Positions 1 to 7,144 of a DNA stretch of 9,269 nt are shown in pieces. A model generated the notes under the pieces. It saw only the letters and a list, made by a program, of their open reading frames with translations, did no database searches and had not been told where the DNA came from. The position numbers and the translations under genes are program-made. This DNA comes from Deltaproteobacteria bacterium (lineage in GTDB: Bacteria; SAR324; JACQKK01), in contig JAOUPZ010000107.1 of the NCBI GenBank assembly GCA_029879595.1, forward strand, positions 1 to 9,269, in the 5' to 3' direction. Within the stretch, counting starts at the first letter, position 1. Every line of letters begins with the position of its first letter.

Positions 1-2181
1 TGGGAGTTCTCCCCCGGGGAGGAAGTGCATGTGCTGGTGACCTCAGTTGACGTGGACGGCAACAAGTCCAAGATTTCCGCCTCCACCCCGCTGGTGTTCA
101 CCGATACCTTCGGCCCGGTGATGGAAGACGGACAAGAAAACTGGTGGGATTATCCGGATACGGTCCGTGAGGGAACCAACTCCATCACCACCGATGCGAT
201 CGTTTACTTCCATGAGGACATGGACACCAATGACCCCGCCGCCGCTCCGGTTCTGGCCAGCGTCAGTGGCGCCGGAACCTTCACCGCCGGCACCGGCACC
301 TGGTGGAGCAGGGACACCTGGGCCTCCGAGGGCATTACGTTCGATATAAACGTCCCCTCAACGACCCTCTCGCAGGCGTACTATCCTTCTCAGACCTACC
401 TTAAGGTGGCTGATGCCTCAGGATTCGGTCAGTGGGATTATATCCTGATCGGGGAACCCGGCACCGCCAACTGGATGGATCAGACCATCTGTGACATCAA
501 CACCCTGGAAAATCTGATTGTCCTCTGCGGAACTTCCGCATATGCATATCCTTCCGGATCAGTCGTGCGGTTGATTGAACAGGATGATAACAACGCGAGT
601 GACTTTGTGGCCGAACTGGCCAATCCCGTCATCATCGGAGACAACTCCATTACCCTGGCTGCCGGTCAGGGCGCCAAGTTCTATCCGGGTATGGGAGTTG
701 AGGTATATGCCATGGATGATTCCATGTGGCCCTCCTGGGTCTATGTGGGTTGGCTGGATGTGGACTCCATCAGCGGTGATACCATCAACCTTGGAAGCTC
801 CTCAACTTTTGTGGCTGCAGCGGGCAGCAAGGTGGTTTTTGACAATCTGGGCTGGGTTCCCTACCACGATTTACGTGGAACCCAGGAGTTCAATGGCGCA
901 GGACAGATCTTGGCTGACATAGTTCTTGATGCTTCCAGCCTGACCACCACCATTGCCGCCAACACCCAGAACAACAGTATTGGCGGTAGTGACCCCAATC
1001 CGCAAAAGATCGTGGTGCAGTCTTCCGCCGGGTTCCAAAGCAACGATATTATCTATATTGAGGGAACCTATATCTCCAAAACCGCCACTACCGGTACCGA
1101 TGGCGGCGGAGCTGTTAATACCCTGGATGTGGGAACCAACCATGGCTTCATGGAAGGTGACCGGGTAATCATCCGCGAAAAGGATGTTTCGGCGAACCTC
1201 AGCGCTGCTGTCGCAAACGGAGCTAATTCCATAACGTTGGCCTCCTCCGTGGAAGTGGTTTCCGGAGAGCCGGCGACACTGACATCGGATCCGTTCATTA
1301 CCAGAATGTCTGCCGCCGCCGTAGCTGCGGCCACTGATATATCCGTATCTTCAGTGACTGGCCTTGTGGTGGGCATGAATATCACCATTGACGATGGTAA
1401 TCAGGGAATTGTTACCCGCAATATTACCGCCATAGCCGGTACGACCCTCACTCTCGATCTGGCCCTGGGCCTGGACTTCGCCGCCGATACGGTGGTGCAG
1501 CGTGGTACCTGGAGCGAGGTCGTAAACATTGATCCCGCCGGTACGGCTGGTACAGCTCTGGTCGCGGGAACCACGGTTGCGGTTTCCACACTGGTGCTTA
1601 ATCATCCCGCCAGTGCAAGGCTGGAAGTGAACAGGACCAGCCAGCAGTTGAATGTCACTGTCGTGAATGGTTCCGTGATAACACTGAGCGCCAACCTGGG
1701 CTGGCACCACAAGCCCAAAGTGGACCTGCTCAGCGCCATGGAGCGCCGGACAGTGTGGTATGTTGAGGATGAATATACCATCATGCTGACCACAGGCCTC
1801 AACTACGGCCATCATCCCGGTGCAGCAGTCAGGCGGCACAACACCGCCGTGGTCAAGCTGAACCAGGATCTCTGGACTGCCCGTGTCGGTGATACCATTA
1901 TCATGGACAACGACGGTCAAACCTGGACGACAGGCGACAGGTATGAAGTTACCCTGGAGAGCATCAACTCCATTGATAACACCATCACCATCAGCGTTCC
2001 CAGGAGCGGGGTCATCTACAATGACACCGTCCGCCTGACCTTCATGGGTGACGCCATCCATGTGTCGGGTGCCGCTGATAAGCAGGGCAACGTGATGGGT
2101 ACGGCCACCGGTACCAGCGGTACGGCCTACACCTTCAATCGCGGCCACCTGCTGAACATGGCGAGTGGTATCGTCAGATAA
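1..2181 (+). CDS. Large beta-repeat surface protein, paralogue 1 (5' end missing)
   Basis: The reading frame is open from base 1 and ends at TAA 2179-2181; 726 codons are visible and the true start lies outside the window. Coding from base 1 is supported because the first codons (WEFSPGEEVH...) align with residues 433 onward of the paralogue at 2601-6161. The similarity runs to the last residue of both (LLNMASGIVR versus LLNAATGTVK). By my hand alignment the last ~118 residues are about 60% identical. The visible part begins in an FN3/Ig-like domain (conserved DGNKSKIS.TPLV) and continues as degenerate beta-rich units with the pattern 'hydrophobic-x-V-x-x-x-x-G-F-x-x-x-D-x-I-x-I', followed by a Thr/Leu-rich strand and 'aGs.V'. 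Examples lie near 388-570, 640-840, 1006-1185 and 1330-1500. No catalytic motif is visible. By analogy with paralogue 2, about 430 N-terminal residues, including a lipoprotein signal, are probably outside the window. Its base composition looks less GC-rich than that of paralogue 2. Function unknown; an exported structural or adhesive protein is inferred. Confidence 0.92.
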   Translation, partial: WEFSPGEEVHVLVTSVDVDGNKSKISASTPLVFTDTFGPVMEDGQENWWDYPDTVREGTNSITTDAIVYFHEDMDTNDPAAAPVLASVSGAGTFTAGTGTWWSRDTWASEGITFDINVPSTTLSQAYYPSQTYLKVADASGFGQWDYILIGEPGTANWMDQTICDINTLENLIVLCGTSAYAYPSGSVVRLIEQDDNNASDFVAELANPVIIGDNSITLAAGQGAKFYPGMGVEVYAMDDSMWPSWVYVGWLDVDSISGDTINLGSSSTFVAAAGSKVVFDNLGWVPYHDLRGTQEFNGAGQILADIVLDASSLTTTIAANTQNNSIGGSDPNPQKIVVQSSAGFQSNDIIYIEGTYISKTATTGTDGGGAVNTLDVGTNHGFMEGDRVIIREKDVSANLSAAVANGANSITLASSVEVVSGEPATLTSDPFITRMSAAAVAAATDISVSSVTGLVVGMNITIDDGNQGIVTRNITAIAGTTLTLDLALGLDFAADTVVQRGTWSEVVNIDPAGTAGTALVAGTTVAVSTLVLNHPASARLEVNRTSQQLNVTVVNGSVITLSANLGWHHKPKVDLLSAMERRTVWYVEDEYTIMLTTGLNYGHHPGAAVRRHNTAVVKLNQDLWTARVGDTIIMDNDGQTWTTGDRYEVTLESINSIDNTITISVPRSGVIYNDTVRLTFMGDAIHVSGAADKQGNVMGTATGTSGTAYTFNRGHLLNMASGIVR

Positions 2182-2216
2182 GACCTGGTCTGTTAAATAG
2201 ACTGATTAAGTATCCC

Positions 2217-2253
2217 GGGGGAGGGGCCGCAAGGCTCCTCCCCCCTTTTTTTT
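2217..2253 (+). terminator. Strong intrinsic terminator after paralogue 1
   Basis: A 12-bp stem (2217-2228 pairing with 2233-2244, including one G-T pair) closes on a GCAA tetraloop (GNRA type, 2229-2232). It is followed, after one C, by eight T residues (2246-2253). It begins 35 bp after the stop of the first gene. This is a textbook Rho-independent terminator and implies that the second paralogue is transcribed from its own promoter. Confidence 0.95.
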
Positions 2254-2272
2254 GCCCGCCTTCCGGCGGATC

Positions 2273-2296
2273 GCTGTTTCAAATTGCTGTTTCAAA
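2273..2296. repeat. Short tandem direct repeat GCTGTTTCAAA
   Basis: The 11-mer GCTGTTTCAAA occurs at 2273-2283 and again at 2286-2296, 13 bp start to start. It lies just after the terminator in otherwise featureless intergenic DNA. It could be a duplicated binding site, a remnant of slippage, or chance; no dyad symmetry or promoter elements could be tied to it. Confidence 0.5.
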
Positions 2297-2381
2297 AACC
2301 AGTGTTTTGTGTTAGCTTTGGCTTGGTTTGGGCCAGCCCGCGGGGTGAATCCGGCAGCCGGCCGCAAAGCCTGCAACCGGC

Positions 2382-2493
2382 CCCTCACCCCACCCCTGAC
2401 GGGGCACCCCTCTCCCGCAGGCAGGAGAGGGGAAACGCCAGAGGCAAGAGCAGGCTCCTTCTCCTGCTTGTGGGAGAAGGCGGGGGATGAGGG
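2382..2493. repeat. REP/MITE-like nested palindromic element
   Basis: The outer arms are inverted repeats: CCCTCA plus CCCC (2382-2391) pairs with GGGG, a one-base bulge and TGAGGG (2482-2493). Inside are three hairpins: CCCC/GGGG at 2393-2404; a perfect 9-bp stem CCCCTCTCC (2407-2415) with GGAGAGGGG (2424-2432); and a perfect 8-bp stem CCTTCTCC (2457-2464) with GGAGAAGG (2473-2480). This arrangement (CCCTCACCCC..., CTCTCCC hairpin, CTTCTCC hairpin, ...GGGATGAGGG) matches from memory a dispersed intergenic repeat common in proteobacterial genomes and generally regarded as REP- or MITE-like. No transposase is present, so it would depend on enzymes encoded elsewhere. When transcribed it would fold into a multi-hairpin RNA between the two paralogues. 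Confidence 0.8.
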
Positions 2494-2509
2494 CAATTTA
2501 ATGACCGCC

Positions 2510-2564
2510 CGCCTTGCCGGGGGCGCTCAAATAGTTCAGGGGGCATACCACCCCCGGCGAGGCG
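2510..2564 (+). promoter_or_regulatory. Leader hairpin upstream of paralogue 2
   Basis: GCCTTGCCGGGGG (2511-2523) is complementary to CCCCCGGCGAGGC (2551-2563) with one G-T pair, and C2510-G2564 extends the stem to 14 bp. The 27-nt loop contains GGGGG (2539-2543), which could compete for the same CCCCC (2551-2555). The structure ends 36 nt before the start codon of the lipoprotein gene. No T-run follows, so it is not an intrinsic terminator. A role in mRNA stability or attenuation is possible, but the promoter of this gene is not identifiable by eye, so it is not certain that the hairpin lies in the transcript. Confidence 0.5.
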
Positions 2565-2600
2565 CATGCCGGCCGGGGCGGGGGCACAGGGAAGAAAAAA

Positions 2601-5600
2601 ATGGAAGCAAAGAACACCCACAAACCATTTGACAGACTGCGGGTGGTCCTGCTGGCGATTATGCTGACAGCCCTGCTCACCGGCGGCTGTGATGAACCTA
2701 AAAAAGCGCCGGACGTAAACATCGACACCAGCGCCAGCGGCTCAGGGGTGGAGGCCACCACCGCCTTTCTGGCTCTCAGCGGCCGGGCCGTGCATGAAGT
2801 CATGGACTCCGGCGACCCCAGCGACCTGCCCCAGTATGCGGGGGTGCCCGGGGCCCGCGTTTATGCCTACATCGGCGGCGGGCTGAAGCAGGCCACCACC
2901 AATTCCGACGGGTTCTTCCAGCTAGGCGGCATTCCCTGGGTGGCCGACGGCCTGCGCGAAAACGGCGCCCTGGTAGACACAACTGCCTGGGAGCTCAACG
3001 TGTATGTGGACGCACCCGGCTATATCCTGGACTGGAGCCCTGGCGGCATCGTGGACTACTTCACGGTCAACCTGGGCGAGCTGGCCGGCAAGACCAGAAA
3101 CGGCGGCGTGATCATTCTGGGCAATGTGCTGCTCACGGAAACCCAGCTCCCCCTGACCGTGACCTCCAACCTGATTCACGAGTCGCCCTCGCTCATGACC
3201 CACCACCTGGCCTGGGGCGATTCCCTTGATGGCGCTGCGGCGGACGTATACCTGAAGGACGGCGCCACCAACATCACGCTAACCTTCAACTACCCCATTG
3301 ACACAACCTACACGGGTACCACGTTCGTGGAGATGTTCGACCCCCTGGGCGCTCCGGTGGCCTACAAGGGCACCTGGGATGCCGCCAGGAAGATCTTCAC
3401 CATCAATCCCGATGCCGATCTGACGGGCGATAACCTCGACAATACCAAGCACTCGATCTACATCCGCGAGATTGTGCGGGCCTGGCGCCCCATCGGCTCC
3501 TATGAATCCATCGAGGAACTGCGCGACGTGGCCATACACTTCAACGTGCTGGAGGACTCAAAGGATGCCCCGCTTTCCAACCCCGCCCTGGCCATCGCGC
3601 CGGAAATGCTGGGCGCCGATGACTGGTTCTTCGACAACGATACGCTTGCCAGTTCCATCGCGGGACAGCTGCTAAACGGCAGATTGGAAACCTGGGGCTG
3701 GCCGGCAACCATGGATTACAGCACCCTGCCGCTGCGCTGGGACGCCGGCAACATCGCCGGGGCGGTCGGCTTTGAGCTGATGTGCCGCCACATGGGCAAC
3801 AACACCATCGGGGAGTGGACAAGCGTGGATACCTCCGGCGCCTGGACCGACGAGCTCACCGGCATGGCCTATTTCGAGCTGACCGCCGACGACTGCTGGG
3901 ATGATCTCACTGCCGGCAGTGAGGCGCATATCGTGCTGCTCTCCATAGACGCCGATGGCAATAAATCCAAGATTTCCGCCGCCACACCGCTGGTTATCAG
4001 CGATACCTACGGCCCCATGGTGAGCGGGGGCGGCGCGGGAGTTACCGGCATCGACAACTTTCCCCATATCGGCACCAACTCCCTGACAGTGCATCTGGCC
4101 GCAGCCTTCTCGGAGAAAATGGACATAAGAGACCCGGCCGCCACCCCGGTTCTCACCGGGTACAGCGGCGCCGGGACGTTCACACCGGGCCCCGGCAGCT
4201 GGACGGGCCTCTGGGACTGGCAGGTGGAAAACACCGTGTTCTCCATTATTCCTCCTGAGACCACCCTCACCCAGGCGGCCTATGCCGGACAGGCTTATAT
4301 CCGGGTCACCGACGCCGCCGGCTTCGCCGATAACGACAGAATCGTCATCGGGGATGAGGCCACCCAGATATGGGCCCCGTACCGGATCAGCCAGCTCGAT
4401 ACGCTCAATGACATGCTGGTACTGAACATCAATCTGACGGCGGATCACCCCGCCGGCTCAAGGATCAGACTCGCCGACGGCGCCCAGACCAACGCCGGGG
4501 ACTTTACCGCCAGACTGGCGACCCGGGCCGGTGAAGGAGATACAACCCTCACCCTGGAGGCCGGACAGGGTGCCATGTTCTACGAAGGCATGAACCTGGA
4601 AGTGTATTATGTGGATGACACCCCGAACCCGGTGCACACCAGCGCCGGAACCGTTACGGTGGATTCCATCAGCGGCGACACCATCGCCCTGGCCCCCGGA
4701 GCGACCATCGGGTTCAACGCGGAGGCCGGCTCCATGGTGCGGTATCATCCCCTGGGAGAAGCCCCCGGCATCATCACCCTGCGGGGAGCCGCCACCAAAT
4801 CGGGTCCCGGTCAGGTACTAAACGACATTCTTCTTGACGATTCGGACCTCTCCACCACCATCGCCGCCAATCTCCAGACCAACCCCAATAATCCGGGGGG
4901 CAACGACTTCTATGCGAACAGGATAATCGTGCAGTCCACCGCAGGCTTCCTGCCCGGTGACTGGGTGTACATTGATGCCACTCCCCATGCCAGCTCCATT
5001 ACCCAGGGTATGACCGATGCCACCACCGTTGTCACCGTGGCCGCCGGGCACCAGTTCCTGCCAGGCGATTACGTCATCATCCGCCAGGAGGATATTGAGC
5101 TGGAACTGGACAGCCAGGTGACTCCACCCAAAAGCGGGGATACTACCATCACCGCTTCCGCGGCGGTGCAGCTTGTATCCGGCGAAGTGGCGTCGCTATC
5201 ATCCGAAGCGTTCGCCTCCAGGCTGGCGTTCTCCGCTCCCGTGGGCACAAAAACCCTGTCCCTGGAGTCGGCGGACGGCTTTGCGGTGGGCATGACGATA
5301 AGCATTGATGATGGCAACCAGACCATACAGACACGCACATTGACCGCCGTGGATTATGCTTCCAAGACGGTCTCTTTCACCACCGCACTGGCCACCTTCT
5401 TCGCGGTGGATACCGTGGTGGACCGGCCCTTGTGGGAGGAAAACAATATTGTCATTGATGCCCTCAACTTGCCGGGAATCGCGCTGGCGGATGTCCCGAC
5501 GGTTCCGGTCGGTGCCCTGACAAAATCCCATCCCAGGACAGGCGTGGTGCTCAGGGTGGACAGGGCGACTGAAAAAGCCGATATTACCGCCGTGAATGGC

Positions 5601-6161
5601 GATGTGATCACGCTGGCCAACAGAACACCGGTCGCTCCGGCGGTGCTGACCAGCTATCATCACACCCCCCCCATCGAACTGCTCAGCGCATTGGAGCGCA
5701 GGCAGATCTGCACGGTGGCGGCCTGTGGCGTGGATGGTATTGAGGATGAGTACACCCTGGAGCTGACCGCCAACCTGAAGTATGCCCACCACCCCGGTGC
5801 CGCCGTGAGACGGCATAACACCGCCATTGTCAAAATGGACGCCCTTCCCGCGATCATGGTGGGGGACACCGTCATCATGGACAACGACGGGGAGCCATGG
5901 ACAACGGGCGACCGGTATGTGGTTACCGTGGAAGACATCCAGACCCAGGAAAATTCCATCCGGATTTCCGTTCCCCGGAGCGGAATTCTGTACAATGAAA
6001 CCCTGAGCCTGACCTTCATGGGGGATGCCTACGAGGTCATCGGGGGAAAGGATTCTAGCGGAAACCTCCAGGGGGAGGCCACAGGCATCAACGGCACTGT
6101 TTATTCCTTCACACCGCGGCGCGGCTACCTGCTGAACGCCGCCACCGGAACTGTGAAATAG
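2601..6161 (+). CDS. Large lipoprotein with Ig/FN3-like domains and beta repeats, paralogue 2
   Basis: A protein of 1186 aa starting at ATG 2601, six bases after a purine-rich AGGGAAG (2588-2594) that can serve as ribosome binding site. Residues 1-30 form a lipoprotein signal: basic n-region, hydrophobic stretch VVLLAIMLTALL and lipobox LTGGC with Cys30; Asp31-Glu32 follow. Residues ~58-185 resemble a carboxypeptidase-regulatory-like beta-sandwich (GVPGARVYAY, then TNSDGFFQLGGIP). Residues ~218-292 look like a bacterial Ig-like (Big_5/SbsA type) domain (NITLTFNYPID...). Residues ~325-470 are FN3-like (LPLRWDAGNIAGAVGFEL; DGNKSKISAATPLV). From ~560 to 1186 there are degenerate beta units, e.g. 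562-624, 645-715, 772-832, 880-943 and 1050-1135, of the form 'V-x-x-x-x-G-F-x-x-G-D-x-V-x-I'. The C-terminal ~754 residues match the upstream paralogue. No enzyme motif is seen and there is no barrel or autotransporter C-terminus. I do not recognise a named family; an envelope-anchored structural or adhesive protein is inferred. Confidence 0.94.
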   Translation: MEAKNTHKPFDRLRVVLLAIMLTALLTGGCDEPKKAPDVNIDTSASGSGVEATTAFLALSGRAVHEVMDSGDPSDLPQYAGVPGARVYAYIGGGLKQATTNSDGFFQLGGIPWVADGLRENGALVDTTAWELNVYVDAPGYILDWSPGGIVDYFTVNLGELAGKTRNGGVIILGNVLLTETQLPLTVTSNLIHESPSLMTHHLAWGDSLDGAAADVYLKDGATNITLTFNYPIDTTYTGTTFVEMFDPLGAPVAYKGTWDAARKIFTINPDADLTGDNLDNTKHSIYIREIVRAWRPIGSYESIEELRDVAIHFNVLEDSKDAPLSNPALAIAPEMLGADDWFFDNDTLASSIAGQLLNGRLETWGWPATMDYSTLPLRWDAGNIAGAVGFELMCRHMGNNTIGEWTSVDTSGAWTDELTGMAYFELTADDCWDDLTAGSEAHIVLLSIDADGNKSKISAATPLVISDTYGPMVSGGGAGVTGIDNFPHIGTNSLTVHLAAAFSEKMDIRDPAATPVLTGYSGAGTFTPGPGSWTGLWDWQVENTVFSIIPPETTLTQAAYAGQAYIRVTDAAGFADNDRIVIGDEATQIWAPYRISQLDTLNDMLVLNINLTADHPAGSRIRLADGAQTNAGDFTARLATRAGEGDTTLTLEAGQGAMFYEGMNLEVYYVDDTPNPVHTSAGTVTVDSISGDTIALAPGATIGFNAEAGSMVRYHPLGEAPGIITLRGAATKSGPGQVLNDILLDDSDLSTTIAANLQTNPNNPGGNDFYANRIIVQSTAGFLPGDWVYIDATPHASSITQGMTDATTVVTVAAGHQFLPGDYVIIRQEDIELELDSQVTPPKSGDTTITASAAVQLVSGEVASLSSEAFASRLAFSAPVGTKTLSLESADGFAVGMTISIDDGNQTIQTRTLTAVDYASKTVSFTTALATFFAVDTVVDRPLWEENNIVIDALNLPGIALADVPTVPVGALTKSHPRTGVVLRVDRATEKADITAVNGDVITLANRTPVAPAVLTSYHHTPPIELLSALERRQICTVAACGVDGIEDEYTLELTANLKYAHHPGAAVRRHNTAIVKMDALPAIMVGDTVIMDNDGEPWTTGDRYVVTVEDIQTQENSIRISVPRSGILYNETLSLTFMGDAYEVIGGKDSSGNLQGEATGINGTVYSFTPRRGYLLNAATGTVK

Positions 6162-6182
6162 AGCCCATGTTCGCTGGATAAT
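6153..6182 (+). promoter_or_regulatory. Candidate promoter for menA
   Basis: GTGAAA (6153-6158; 4/6 to the -35 consensus) and GATAAT (6177-6182; 5/6 to the -10 consensus) are separated by 18 bp. They overlap the stop codon of the lipoprotein gene. Transcription would start near 6189, which suits translation from ATG 6220 better than from ATG 6196. No terminator lies between the two genes, so read-through from the lipoprotein gene is equally possible. Confidence 0.3.
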
Positions 6183-6195
6183 AACTTTAACGCCC

Positions 6196-7128
6196 ATGAT
6201 GCAAGATACCGTCGAAAACATGTCCTCAAGGCCGCACTCCCTGCGGGTCTGGTTCACAGCTGCACGCCCCCACACTCTCAGCGCCGGGGTGGTGCCGGTT
6301 CTGGTGGGGGGTGCCCTGGCCCAGTCCCTGGGGGCGTTTTCCCCCGGGTTGTTCGCTCTTACCCTGGCCGGTTCGGTGCTGGTTCAGGTGGGCGCCAACC
6401 TCACCGATGAGTTCGCCGATCATGGCGCCACCGCCTCGGCACACAAGTTTCCCGCCCCCCACAAGGTTATCGCACGGGGCCTGCTCAGCCAGTCCCAGGT
6501 CAGGCACGGCGCGCTGGCGGTATTCATGCTGGCCACATTCATCGGGTCGTTCCTGGTGTGGCGCACCGGCTGGGAACTGCTGGCGCTTTGCCTGGCCTCA
6601 CTGGCGGCCGCGTATTTCTACAGTGCCGGGCCCCGTCCCCTGGGGGATATCGCCCTGGGCGAGCCGCTGGTTTTCGTAATGATGGGCCCGGTGATGGTGG
6701 GAGGGACCCTGCTTGTGCAACTGGGGGGCTGGCAGGCCGGACCACTGGCTTCCGCCATGTGGTTTTCGCTGCCGGTGGGGGCGCTGGTGACCGCCATCCT
6801 GGTGGGCAACAATCTTCGCGATGAAGACGAAGACCGCAAAAACGGCCGCCGCACCCTGGTCACCGTGCTGGGAGCGGGGCTCATGCTGGGGGGGTATTAC
6901 TTCCTGCTGGCCCTGGCATTTGCGGTGCCCGCCCTGTCCCTGGTCTGGGGCTGGTCGGGGCCGACGCTGCTGCTGCCCTGGTTGACACTGCCGCTGGCCG
7001 TGGGGGCCGGGCGGCTGGTGGGTACCCGGGGCCGGCGCGATGTGCAGCACCGGGGGCTCAAGGCCACCAGCGGCCTGCACGCCGTCTTTGGATTGTTGCT
7101 GGCCGCGGGCCTGCTTCTCGATACATAA
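6196..7128 (+). CDS. menA: 1,4-dihydroxy-2-naphthoate polyprenyltransferase (UbiA superfamily)
   Basis: An integral membrane prenyltransferase of 310 aa. MenA attaches a polyprenyl chain to 1,4-dihydroxy-2-naphthoate, giving demethylmenaquinone in the cytoplasmic membrane. About nine hydrophobic segments are visible (roughly 29-45, 51-67, 105-122, 126-143, 157-176, 186-204, 224-250, 255-273, 292-308). The family signatures are clear: WFTAARPHTLSAG at the N-terminus, an Asp-rich first motif NLTDEFADH (68-76), HKVIARGLLS, YFYSAGPRPLGDIALGEP (140-157), and the second motif NNLRDEDEDRKNGRRTL (205-221) with D209 and D213. The first motif is unusual, with D71-E72-x-x-D75 where MenA/UbiA proteins normally have N-D-x-x-D. 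Start: ATG 6196 gives the longest protein, but neither it nor ATG 6220 (Met9, MSSRPHSLRVWF) has a clear Shine-Dalgarno; 6220 fits the usual MenA N-terminus well. No other men genes are adjacent. A UbiA-family enzyme with another aromatic acceptor is less likely. Confidence 0.92.
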   Translation: MMQDTVENMSSRPHSLRVWFTAARPHTLSAGVVPVLVGGALAQSLGAFSPGLFALTLAGSVLVQVGANLTDEFADHGATASAHKFPAPHKVIARGLLSQSQVRHGALAVFMLATFIGSFLVWRTGWELLALCLASLAAAYFYSAGPRPLGDIALGEPLVFVMMGPVMVGGTLLVQLGGWQAGPLASAMWFSLPVGALVTAILVGNNLRDEDEDRKNGRRTLVTVLGAGLMLGGYYFLLALAFAVPALSLVWGWSGPTLLLPWLTLPLAVGAGRLVGTRGRRDVQHRGLKATSGLHAVFGLLLAAGLLLDT

Positions 7129-7144
7129 GCCACCGTTCCAGCCA

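Noticed and set aside
2382..2493. CRISPR array or second intrinsic terminator
   Set aside because: The repeats are inverted hairpins of different sequence without regular spacers, and no T-run follows any of the stems.
2182..2600. Paralogues 1 and 2 as one gene split by a frameshift or insertion
   Set aside because: Gene 1 ends at the position matching the C-terminus of gene 2, a strong terminator follows, and gene 2 begins with its own signal peptide, so they are two complete units.
2252..2632. + strand open frame of 126 codons across the intergenic region
   Set aside because: It runs through the terminator T-run and the palindromic element and overlaps the lipoprotein start. Its composition reflects GC-rich repeat DNA, not a protein.
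5199..6275. Long - strand open frame (358 codons) antisense to the lipoprotein gene and the menA start
   Set aside because: It is opposite a gene with clear homology and a signal peptide. Its translation is rich in Gly and His with no recognisable domain, and there is no ribosome binding site; similar shadows lie at 1351-2148 and 3672-4448.
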